Source: Candidatus Roseilinea mizusawaensis (GTDB taxonomy: Bacteria; Chloroflexota; Anaerolineae; J036; Brachytrichaceae). From it: a DNA stretch of 64,000 nt. The stretch covers positions 39,913 to 103,912 of the forward strand of contig JAEANN010000018.1 of assembly GCA_016841965.1 (NCBI GenBank). Reading direction: 5' to 3'. A program made the position numbers and the translations under genes. Below are positions 41,168-50,400 of the stretch, one piece after another (the stretch's first letter is position 1; every line of letters starts with the position of its first letter). The notes under the pieces were generated by a model, which saw nothing but the letters and a program-made list of their open reading frames with translations, had not been told where the DNA came from and ran no database searches.

Positions 41168-43612
41168 TTACTTGTTGATTGAAGGCAGAAACGTCTGATG
41201 TGTCCAGGGCATGGTCGACGCCGGCGCTACGCGCACCAGGGTTGCGGCGTCGCCCAGCACCAGATAGTTCCAGGACATATACGCCAGGAAATCGGCGTTG
41301 GCGATCAGGTCGCGCTGGCCGGCCAGGATCAGGTCACCCAGCCGGGCGGTGAACGGCGCGGCGCTCCACAACGCTGTGTAGAACCCGCGCTGCAAATACT
41401 GATGCCCCCACAGCACCCCTTTGCCGCTGCTTGCCCAGACCGCCACGGCGCCATTTGGTGAAGACACCAAGCGCTCGGCAAGTGTTTGCCCGCTGCTCGT
41501 AGCCGGCGTGACATGAAAGCGGCCCATGCTGCATGCCATGAACAGCGCAATCGGCAGCCGACCTGTATTGGTCATGCGATCGGGGTCGGCGCTGGACAGC
41601 AGATAGGATGCAGGCGCGTTGTCGTAGGGATTCTGGAAAGGCGCAGTGCTGGCGAATTGAAGTGGATGGCCATGGCCGGCGAACTCAATGATGCCTGCGC
41701 CGCTGTTGAACAAATCCAGGGTTCGGGTGTACGCGGCCAGCGCATGTGGCTCGCGCCAGGGGGCGCTGTTTGCAGAGGGTGGGTAGGGGTCGTAGTACAT
41801 GCGCTGGATGGCGAGGCCGGCAGGTTGCAACGCAGCCGCCATGTCGAGGAGGGTGTTGAAATCGCCGGCGCTGTCGAGCCGGCCCTGCTCGTCGAGCGCA
41901 TTGTCAGACACGAATCCCACCTGACTGCGCCATGCAGCCGGCAGGGGCGCTGTTTCATAGCTGATGATCTTGCTGACCATCACGCTCAATTCGGCTGGCG
42001 TTCTAGCCGGCAATCGCGCAATGGCAATATCGGGTGTGGAATCTGCCAGCGGGTCATCGCCATCCAGCAGGCCATAGCACGTTTCGCAGGCTGATTCACT
42101 GACGGCAGGATTGGCCGGATCTTGGCTGACATCCACCATAGCCATATACGGCGGGATGACATTGCTGGCCAGATTGTTTGCGCTGGTGTCGGCAAAACCA
42201 AGTGGATCGAATGTGCCATCGCCGATCAGTGTGACGTAGCGCGGCGGGCGCGCCCACGTGCTGCGGGCGTAGCGCAGGAAATTGCGTATTGCGTTCGGCG
42301 ACACGTGGCCATAGCTCCAGGCGTCATAGATCCATCGCGGCTCGATGACTTTGACGCTCAACCCCTGTGATTGTCGCAATGCCACCAGCGGCGCCAGGGC
42401 GGCGCGCAGGGAGGGTGGGGCGATATAGACCACTTCGCCATCGCGCTCCGCAGACAGGTCGAGCGGCATGTGTGGCGACAGCGCCGGCGCGTAGATTGCT
42501 CCTGGCCCGGCCAGGACGTATTGGCGCGGCCCGGCCTCGTTCTCGATCAGCACGCTTGTGCCGGTAGGTATGTTCAGAATGCGCGGCGATGTGGTGGCGT
42601 CCACCTCATACAGCGTGCCATCTGCCGGGATGTTGCTGAGCTGGTAGCGGCTGGTTGCCGGGGCGCGAAACGCGCCGCCCTGGCCAGCGAAGTTCAGGCT
42701 GACCGGCAACTGCCACTCGATGGCGTCGACGAGCACGCTATCGGCTGCTGGGCTGGCGAGTGTCAGGGTGAATTGCCGGCTGCCGGCGCTTAAGGTCAGG
42801 CTAAGCGTTTGCGTCCAATTGCCGCTGCCGGCCCAGGTGGTCGCGCTGGTGGCGTTGCCGATCTGCGCGCGCAATATGTGCTGACCCTCTGTAGCAGTGG
42901 CGCCCCAAACGGAGACCAGCGCCACACCGCCAACCGGTGCAAGCATGCCAGGCAGTGTCATCGTGAAGACGGTTTGGGGCGCGCCTGTGTTGGCACTCAA
43001 CTGAGTGACATACCAGTGATCTTGATCGGGGCCAGGATACCCAGACTGGTACACGTTGCGCGCAGAGCGCTTTCCAGTTTCCAGGCCGACGGTTTGCGCG
43101 GTTCCATTGGTTTCACCAACCGGTTGGATTTCCATCCGTTTGCCTGCTGTGGGCTGCACGGTCAGCCAGTAAATGTCGTTGGCGTTCCAGCGGTCGCCCG
43201 GCTCGTCTGCATAGAAGCGCACTTCGCTGGTTGGCGCCAGCCGATCGTTCTGAGCGCTGCGGATCTCGAGGGCAATCTCCTGGCCATTATGGTCGAGGCG
43301 CAGGCGCGATGCAGGCGAATTGGCGAGGTCGAATCCCACTGCAAGCAGTTCTGCGCCGGTGATGCGGTGAATCCCAGCCTGGGCAACCTTTACCTTGATC
43401 GCGGTGGTCATGGCGGCGGTATTCGCCGGCTCGACGGGTTGCTGCAGGGTGTTGGCCGGCATAGGCGCCATAACCGTCGTCGCCCGAGCAGGAATGGCGC
43501 CGGCGGCAATGGATGCGATGAACGCGCAGCAGGCGCCGAGTGCGACGAGCGCGCGCACACACTGGCGTGCGATTGAGCAGGCTCTGGAATCATGGAACTG
43601 CAACTGACTCAT
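41168..43612 (-). CDS. Secreted gingipain-type (C25) cysteine peptidase, paralog 1
   Basis: An 814-residue exported protein. A signal peptide (ALVALGACCAFIASIAAGAIPA) is followed by about 330 residues of beta-rich domains with IKVKVAQAGIHRITGAELLAVGFD and DRWNANDIYWLTV. The C25 peptidase region has YIAPPSLRAALAPLVALRQSQGLSVKVI, PPRYVTLIGDGTFDP and DIAIARLPARTPAEL. The likely catalytic histidine is in EFAGHGHPLQF (about residue 650) and the cysteine in FMACSMGRF (about residue 692). No Bacteroidetes-type sorting domain is present. Instead it ends with the tail FLPSINK, similar to the tails of paralog 2 and the adhesin. It is 213 bases downstream of paralog 2 on the same strand. Confidence 0.9.
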   Translation of the reverse strand: MSQLQFHDSRACSIARQCVRALVALGACCAFIASIAAGAIPARATTVMAPMPANTLQQPVEPANTAAMTTAIKVKVAQAGIHRITGAELLAVGFDLANSPASRLRLDHNGQEIALEIRSAQNDRLAPTSEVRFYADEPGDRWNANDIYWLTVQPTAGKRMEIQPVGETNGTAQTVGLETGKRSARNVYQSGYPGPDQDHWYVTQLSANTGAPQTVFTMTLPGMLAPVGGVALVSVWGATATEGQHILRAQIGNATSATTWAGSGNWTQTLSLTLSAGSRQFTLTLASPAADSVLVDAIEWQLPVSLNFAGQGGAFRAPATSRYQLSNIPADGTLYEVDATTSPRILNIPTGTSVLIENEAGPRQYVLAGPGAIYAPALSPHMPLDLSAERDGEVVYIAPPSLRAALAPLVALRQSQGLSVKVIEPRWIYDAWSYGHVSPNAIRNFLRYARSTWARPPRYVTLIGDGTFDPLGFADTSANNLASNVIPPYMAMVDVSQDPANPAVSESACETCYGLLDGDDPLADSTPDIAIARLPARTPAELSVMVSKIISYETAPLPAAWRSQVGFVSDNALDEQGRLDSAGDFNTLLDMAAALQPAGLAIQRMYYDPYPPSANSAPWREPHALAAYTRTLDLFNSGAGIIEFAGHGHPLQFASTAPFQNPYDNAPASYLLSSADPDRMTNTGRLPIALFMACSMGRFHVTPATSSGQTLAERLVSSPNGAVAVWASSGKGVLWGHQYLQRGFYTALWSAAPFTARLGDLILAGQRDLIANADFLAYMSWNYLVLGDAATLVRVAPASTMPWTHQTFLPSINK

Positions 43613-43825
43613 CTCTGATACGCTTCCGCGTACAGAGATAGGGCCAGTGCAGTCACAAGGCCATCAGGGAATTCCTGAGATGATCAGGCGTTGGGGTCTG
43701 ATTTCTCCAGCACATATCCCTGAGCACCCTGCTTTGAGCGGGTTGCAAGATGGGTGTTGTCAGGCGGGCGGGTAGGCGCGCTTTGACAGTTGCCGGCTGC
43801 GACGCTGGAGGATTGCGAAACCTTC

Positions 43826-46800
43826 TCAGGGTTTGGAGATGAAGGGGAGATATCGCTGTGTGGGCGCAAACACGCGCGCGCGGGTTGCGACGTCACCCAG
43901 CACGACGTAGGTGTTGGCGCTTTCTTGACAACACGGGCTTTGAGTGAGGAGGTCGAAATAGCCGGCCAGAACGAGATCTCCCAGCCGGGTGGCCATGGCC
44001 GGCGCGTTCCACAGCGCCGTATAGAACCCGCGCTGCAAGTAGGTGTTCCCGTAGGCAATGCCCTTGCCCGTATTGCCCCACACGGCGATGGCCCCGCCCT
44101 GCGCCAGGATCAGGCGTTCGTCCAGTGTCGTGCCGCTGGCCAGCGCCGTTTGGAATGCGCCGGTGTAGCAGGTCATCTGGATCATGATGGGCAGCCGGTT
44201 GGCGTTGTTCAACTGGTCTGCGTCGTACAGGTAGAGCAGGTAAGATGCCGGCTGCGAATTGTTCGGGTTCGTAAAGCTGGCGGTGCTGGCAATCTGAAAC
44301 TGGTGCGCGTGGCCGTAGAAATTGATCACCCCGGCGCCGGCGTTGAACATCTCGATGGTGCGGGTGTAAGCAGACAACGCGCTACCCACACGCCACGGCG
44401 CTGTGAGCTGGGTCGGCGGATAGGGATCGTAGTAGACGCGCTGTGGTGAGATGGCTGCCGGCTGCAGGGCGATGGTCCAGTCGGCCATGGCTGCAAAGTC
44501 GCCGGCAGCGTCGGCAGTGCCATCAGGCTCGCGGTAGTTGTCGGCCAGGAATCCGATGCGCGACCGCCACGAGTTCAGCACGGGGCCAACCGCCGCGGTC
44601 TCGTAGTTCACGATCTTGCCGATCACGCCGTCAAGTTCGGCGGCGCTCTTCACCGGCAATCGCCCCACCGACACATCGGGAAATGGGTCGGATAAAGGTT
44701 CGTCGCCATCGAGCTGACCATAGCACGTGTCACATGCCGTTTCCCGAATCCAGGGGTCAACCGGCGCCAGATAGGGCGGCACCAGATTGACGTTGAGCGC
44801 CCCACGCGCGGTGTAATCATGAGGGTCGGAGGTGCCGTCACCGACAAGCGTGACGTAGCGTGGCGCGACTGTCCACGCGCCGGCGGCGTGTTGCAGAAAG
44901 GCGCGGATGGCAGCCGGCGAGACCTGGCCATAGCTCCAGGTGTCATAGATGGCTTGTGTGTCCGCAACGAAGGTGGTAAATCCCTGCGCTTGCCGCAGGG
45001 TGATCAACGGCGCCAGGGTTGCGTGCAATGACGCGGGGCCGATATAAATCAGCCGGGCGTTGCGTGGCGACACCAGATCGACCGGCGTATGAGCAATCAC
45101 CTGTGGCGCAACCAGTGTGCCTGGCCCGGCCAGCAGGTAGTCGCGCGCCACTGAACCATGGTCGAACTGGATATCCGTGCCGGCTGGAATGTGAACGATG
45201 GTGGGAGTCTGGGGCAGGGTGACGTCGTACAGAGTCCGTCCGGCAGGCGTGCCCCGGAGCTGATAACGGGTGACTCCGGCGCTGCCCGAGAATGCGCTGC
45301 CCCGGCCGGCAAACGACAGCATGACCGACGCCTCGTATTGAATGTTGGCAATGCTGATACTGTCTGGCATGGCGCCGCTGACCAGTGTGAGCGAAACCCA
45401 GTCGTTGCCAATCGTGCCCGTGAATGTAAATGTGTGTTGCCAGTCGCCGGCGCCACTCCAGAGCGCCGAGACTGCGGATGCGCCAAGTCGCACCGACAGG
45501 TGGTGTTGCCCGCCGGTCTGCGCCGAGCCGGCCACGATGAGGCGGGTATAGGGTGTTGCCGCCTCGCTTGCCAGGGCCGCCTCTCTCGCAGGCGACATGC
45601 GCGACAGGCTGCCGGCAGCGTTGCCTTGCGACAAGGGCAGAAAACCTCTTATGCTCCACTTCGGTAATGATGTGGTGATCGGCACGCTGACGATGGCGGA
45701 GGGGGAGCCGGGGCCGGTGAGCAGGCGGTGGGCGAACCAGTGATCGCCATTTGGGCCGGGCATGAGGGAATCATAGAGTTTGTTATTGCGCCAGACGCGC
45801 TGTTCGGTGGCAATGCTGTGGGCAGGGCCTGCGCCGGCTGTGGCGTCGCGGGTTGACATACGCGCGCCGGCTGTCGCCTCGACAGTCAACCAGTAGAGAG
45901 TAGTTGTGTTCCAACGGTCGCCGGCTGAGGGCGCGTAAAAGCGGATTTCATCGCCCCAATCGAGCCGGCCATCGTCTGCGCCGCGTGTTTCAAGGGCGAT
46001 GGGTTGACCGTTCAGCCGCAGGTGAAGCAGGGCAGGGTTTGTGGTTGTAATGTTCAGCCCGGCTGCGGCGAGCGCAGCGCCGGTGACGCGCTGAATGCCG
46101 GGCCGCGAGACCGCGATTTTGATCGCCGGCGCATTGGCGGCCGGATTGATGGGCGAGACCGTAGCTTGCGGGGTGAAAGACTCCGCGCCCAACAGCGACG
46201 CCGCCACCCTGGCTGTGTCAGAGGCGAGCGGTGTTGCGTCCGGGATGGTAGCCTCTAGTTCGTCGATTAACACCGGCCGGCCGTTGTCGTCGAAAACCGG
46301 CCAGATTGCCAAGACCAGAATCGGTGTGCCGCGCAGCCATCCACGCCGCAGGACGGTGGCCGGCGTGGATGACAGAGTGGCCGGCAAATCTGCGTCGGTG
46401 ATATCCGTTGCGTCAGCCCCCTCGCCCTTCTGGTCGGTCGGTAATGCTGGGGTGGAGCGGGCAAGCATGGATCCGTGCCACGCTCGCGTAATCAGACGGT
46501 CGATATGCGGGGCGATGGCGTCCAGATCAGCCTGAGTTCTGATGCGCTGACGGCGCATCTCGAAAGCGAATATGAGCGGATCGGCCGGATCGTGCTGGCT
46601 GCTGGCGATGCTGGGTTTAGCTGCGCGCACGCTGATACGAGCGCCTTGATTACCGTCAGATGGGGGTGTTGGCAAGACGTGAACAGTGAGCGAAGGCCCG
46701 CCCGGCCGGCTGGTGTCTGATGAGGTGAGCGTCTGCGCGCTGGCCGGCGTTACAAGGCCCGATCCCAACAGCCCGCAGACCAGCGCACAAACAATGACAC

Positions 46801-46852
46801 CTGCAATCGGCTGTGTCAAGTGTGTGAAGATGAATTGTTTCCGCGCGAGCAT
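43826..46852 (-). CDS. Secreted gingipain-type (C25) cysteine peptidase, paralog 2
   Basis: A 1008-residue exported protein. The signal peptide is PIAGVIVCALVCGLLGSGLVTPASAQ. It has an extra N-terminal region of about 200 residues (pro-domain-like, with VLRRGWLRGTPILVLAIWPVF) before the same domains as paralog 1: IKIAVSRPGIQRVTGAALAAAGLN, GDRWNTTTLYWLTVEA, YIGPASLHATLAPLITLRQAQGF, PRYVTLVGDGTSDP and DVSVGRLPVKSAAEL. The likely catalytic histidine is in NFYGHAHQF (about residue 848), the cysteine in MTCYTGAF (about 893). It ends ARVFAPTQRYLPFISKP. I chose the ATG at 46852 over a TTG five codons earlier. The gap to the upstream small membrane protein gene is 27 bases, so they are likely co-transcribed. 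Confidence 0.9.
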   Translation of the reverse strand: MLARKQFIFTHLTQPIAGVIVCALVCGLLGSGLVTPASAQTLTSSDTSRPGGPSLTVHVLPTPPSDGNQGARISVRAAKPSIASSQHDPADPLIFAFEMRRQRIRTQADLDAIAPHIDRLITRAWHGSMLARSTPALPTDQKGEGADATDITDADLPATLSSTPATVLRRGWLRGTPILVLAIWPVFDDNGRPVLIDELEATIPDATPLASDTARVAASLLGAESFTPQATVSPINPAANAPAIKIAVSRPGIQRVTGAALAAAGLNITTTNPALLHLRLNGQPIALETRGADDGRLDWGDEIRFYAPSAGDRWNTTTLYWLTVEATAGARMSTRDATAGAGPAHSIATEQRVWRNNKLYDSLMPGPNGDHWFAHRLLTGPGSPSAIVSVPITTSLPKWSIRGFLPLSQGNAAGSLSRMSPAREAALASEAATPYTRLIVAGSAQTGGQHHLSVRLGASAVSALWSGAGDWQHTFTFTGTIGNDWVSLTLVSGAMPDSISIANIQYEASVMLSFAGRGSAFSGSAGVTRYQLRGTPAGRTLYDVTLPQTPTIVHIPAGTDIQFDHGSVARDYLLAGPGTLVAPQVIAHTPVDLVSPRNARLIYIGPASLHATLAPLITLRQAQGFTTFVADTQAIYDTWSYGQVSPAAIRAFLQHAAGAWTVAPRYVTLVGDGTSDPHDYTARGALNVNLVPPYLAPVDPWIRETACDTCYGQLDGDEPLSDPFPDVSVGRLPVKSAAELDGVIGKIVNYETAAVGPVLNSWRSRIGFLADNYREPDGTADAAGDFAAMADWTIALQPAAISPQRVYYDPYPPTQLTAPWRVGSALSAYTRTIEMFNAGAGVINFYGHAHQFQIASTASFTNPNNSQPASYLLYLYDADQLNNANRLPIMIQMTCYTGAFQTALASGTTLDERLILAQGGAIAVWGNTGKGIAYGNTYLQRGFYTALWNAPAMATRLGDLVLAGYFDLLTQSPCCQESANTYVVLGDVATRARVFAPTQRYLPFISKP

Positions 46853-46879
46853 GACGACACGCCACAAGGTTGTGGAGTC

Positions 46880-47404
46880 TCAGGCGGTGCCGGCAGACTT
46901 GCGCACAGATAGCGTGACCGCAATGATGATGAACAGACATCCCAATCCGACAAGCACCAAACCGGCTGCATTGATCCCCCCTGTGCGACTTTGGCCGCCG
47001 GTGGTGCTCAGGACAATGGCCGGGGTGCTTGTCATGGAGAGATCGACAATGCTTGTTGGTTGCGATGTTGTCTGCGACGAGGGCGTTGGTGTTGACACAA
47101 AAAAGTGCGGCGTCAGAGTCACATTCGAGATGGCAGTTTCTGCTGCCGGCGGTGTGTTAGTTGCTGTGGCAGTCTCAGTGGGCAGTGCTGTCTGGGTGGG
47201 CCTGGTGGGTTGGGTGGGCGTGGCTGTTTCGCGTGGCGCCGATGTTGTCGTAGGAATCGGCGTGAACGTGGGCGGTTCGGTGACCGTTTCGGTAATGTCG
47301 GCGAGGGGCGCTGCCAGCGTCGGCTGCACACTTATAACAGCGCCGGCCGAGATCAGCATCAGACCTGCGATGAATAGACCTAGCGAAGCAAATCCTCTTT
47401 TCAT
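46880..47404 (-). CDS. Thr/Pro-rich exported protein with C-terminal membrane anchor
   Basis: A 174-residue protein I cannot assign to a named family. An N-terminal signal segment (LGLFIAGLMLISAGAVISVQPTLAAP) is followed by about 95 residues rich in Thr, Pro, Ser and Ala. Then come LSTTGGQSRTGG and a C-terminal helix (AAGLVLVGLGCLFIIIAVTLSV) with a short basic tail RKSAGTA. This is the layout of a cell-wall-sorting signal: a short motif, a helix and positive charges. However, the motif LSTTG is not a standard LPxTG. It may simply be membrane anchored. It lies between the adhesin (82 bases upstream) and the larger C25 peptidase (27 bases downstream). Confidence 0.75.
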   Translation of the reverse strand: MKRGFASLGLFIAGLMLISAGAVISVQPTLAAPLADITETVTEPPTFTPIPTTTSAPRETATPTQPTRPTQTALPTETATATNTPPAAETAISNVTLTPHFFVSTPTPSSQTTSQPTSIVDLSMTSTPAIVLSTTGGQSRTGGINAAGLVLVGLGCLFIIIAVTLSVRKSAGTA

Positions 47405-47486
47405 TGGCACGCTCCAACTTGATGCAATGGGCGGGCTGTGCACACGCTGATGTCCATCAGCCTGCCCGCTTACCGACACGAACCAT

Positions 47487-50400
47487 TCAGCGCAAAGCGA
47501 TGGGCAGGTACAGACGCTGCGCCAGCGATAACTGACCCGGTGACGTGGACACAGGCCCGTATTCGAGCAGCTCGCCGTCCAGTTCAGTCTCTTGTAGCCA
47601 GTAGGTGTAGCTGGCGCCCGGCTGAATGTTCGTGTCGATCCATTGATACGTGGCGCCGCCCTGGCCCCAGCCCTGGCTCAGGATGATTTGATCGGTCACC
47701 CGCACAGCCGTGTCGCGGTTGCCATCCGTGCTGCGGAAGAGATGGAAGCCGTAAGTGTTGATCTCTGCGCCCGTGACCCAGCGCACCCGGATGGTGTTGT
47801 TCGGTTGTGGGATGGCGGTAAAACTGAGCAGGGCAATAGCTGTCTCGCGGAACGGATGCACCACGACATTGGTCTCAGTGATAGCCGTCTGGTTACTGCT
47901 GACGGTTGCGCTGTTGATGATGGCCAGTGTGCCGGTAAGTGGGGTTACGCGGACAACGAACTGGGCGGTGAAGCTGTCGCCGACGTTGAGGGTGGGGACA
48001 ACCCACGCTAATGGCAACAGGGGATTGGCCGGCGCGGGTACGGCGCTATCGGTGATGTACTGTGTGCCAAGGGGGGCGGTATCTGTCAAGCGCACATTTG
48101 TCAGAGGAATTTGGCCGGTGTTGGTCAGAACGAGCACATAGGTGATCAGGTTGCCAGGGCCTACTTGTGCGCCGTTGGGCGGAAGCGACGACTTGCGCAC
48201 AACGAGTCTCGGCAGCAGGCGCGTATTGGTCACGGTTACCCTGCCACTGCCGCCATCGATTGGCACTGTGGCCGGCGATCCGCTGATCGTCGCAGTCCAC
48301 AGATTGCCGGCGTTTGGCTCGGTGACGACGTAGTCGCCCGGGATCAGATTGTTCCACGTCAGCACACCGCCGTTGGCGCCGATGTTCTGGCAATCGCCAG
48401 AGGGATAGGATGGCCCGCTGATGCAGATGGTAAAAGTTTGCCCCGGCTCTGGTGTGATACCGTTCCAGTTCACCACTTTGGTGACTTGCAAGCTGCCGAA
48501 GATGTGGGTGTTGGTGACAGTGGCTGTGGCCGGCTGGTCAGGCGACACGACCACCGTCACGTTGTCGCCGAGGATCGACCAGAGCACACCGGGGCTGACC
48601 TCTGTGACGGTGTAGACGCCCGGAATCAAGTTGTCCCAGGTGAGCAAGCCACCCAGGTAGTTCACACTCTGGCAGTCTGGCGCAGGGTAAGACAGGCCGG
48701 TGATGCATAGCGTGAAGGTTTGGGTCACGAGGGGCGTTGCGGCGCCCCAGTCCACCACTTTGGCGACTTGCAGGCTGCCCATGAGGTATGTGTTGACAAT
48801 CGTGCTTGAACCTGTACCGCCATTGGGGACGTTGACCGTCACGTTGTCACCCGTTACGACCCAGGCCGGGCCAGGATTGGATTCTGTGACGGTGTAGACG
48901 CCCGGAATCAGGTTGTCCCAGGTCAATGGGCCGCCCGCTGCACCGATAGTCTGGCAGTTCCCGGCAGGATACGACTGGCCGGTGATGCAGATCTCAAAAG
49001 TCTGGTTCGGATCAGGTGTGGCGCCGATCCAGTCAACCGCTTTGATAATTTGCAGACTGCCCAACTGGGGCACGATGCGCGTGTTGGCGATGGTGCGGGT
49101 GAAGAGGCCGCCGCCGCCGGTGAGAGTAACGGTGACACCGCTGCCGGTGACAGACCAGGCGGGGCCAGGATCGGCCTCGGTGATGGTGTATGTGCCGGGC
49201 AGCAAACTTGTCCACACCAGGCTGCCGCCGTCGGGGCCAATGGTCTGACAGTTTCCGGCGGGATAGGACGGGCCGGCGATACAGAGGGTGAACGTTTGCG
49301 TGGGAGACGGTGTGATGCCACTCCAGTCTACTGCTTTGACGACGACGAGGCTGCCGTTGCGCGCGTTGCCAAAGGTGACCTCGTAGATGCCAGGGGAGTC
49401 AGGCAGAATCTCGACGATGCGCTCTAGGGGTGTGGTATTGGTGTAGCCAATCTGCCCAAACTCGATGATCTTGTACAGGCCGGGCGCCAGGTTGTTGAAG
49501 CGCAGATGTCCGGTGCCGTCCGTTGTGCCGCCTAGGAAGGCGATGAAGTCATTGCCGTCCCAGCGGCGGATTTCAAATTGCCAGCCGGCCAGTCCCGGTT
49601 CGCCGCGATCGCGCTGACCGTTCAGATTGAGATCAAGGTACTTGAGGACTTTGAGTTGTGACAGTTGGGCGTTGCCATAGCTGACCGCCCATTGGGTCCA
49701 TGGGTCTTGCAGGCTGCGAGTGCGCGTGACGACCAGCGGCGTGGTGTTGATCCAGTTGGATTGCAGGATTTCCGTGATGGTGAACACGCCGTAGAGGGCG
49801 GTCGGCACGAGGTTGTCAAAATAAGCGTTGCCGTCTGCGCCGGTGGTGCGGGTGTACGCGGCGCCGTCGGGCATGGTCAACACGAATCGCCAGCCGGCGA
49901 GATTGGGCTCGTTGCTATCTTGAACGCCGTTGCCGTTGCGATCGTTGAACTTGCGCACCACAATCCCATTAGGCACGCTGATCCAGGTCTTGTTGCCATA
50001 GCCTTCGATGATGACAGTCTTGTTCTGCGCGAGCACCAACCGCTGCTTGTCAAAAGGCTCCGCCTGATCGAGGAAGCGCGAGCCGGCCGGCAAGGTGACT
50101 GCGGCGGTCACCGTGATGAACGCGGTGCCGGAAGTTGGATTGGTGAGGGTGAATTGCGCTTCGCCATTGCCATCGGTGACGCCGCTCAGGGCGCTCAGTG
50201 AGCCGAGAGTGGCGGTCACCTGCACGGGATAGCCGGCCAGCGGCAACCCGCCTTTGGTGAGCCGAATTGTGAAGGGATGCGTTTCGCCGCCGGGCAGCAA
50301 GTTTAGGGCTGACCCGGGATCGACGACGATCTCCACGTTGCCGGGCTGGAATGATGGCGGTGGGGCAGCCGGAATCGAGGCCAGCAGTGCGTTGTAGGCG

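Noticed and set aside
43684..44058. Extra gene between the two C25 peptidase genes
   Set aside because: The frame overlaps the 3' end of the peptidase gene in another frame and has no conserved features; the 213-base gap holds nothing else.
46880..47404. Sortase LPxTG substrate
   Set aside because: The motif reads LSTTG without proline, and no sortase gene is present here; kept only as a layout resemblance.
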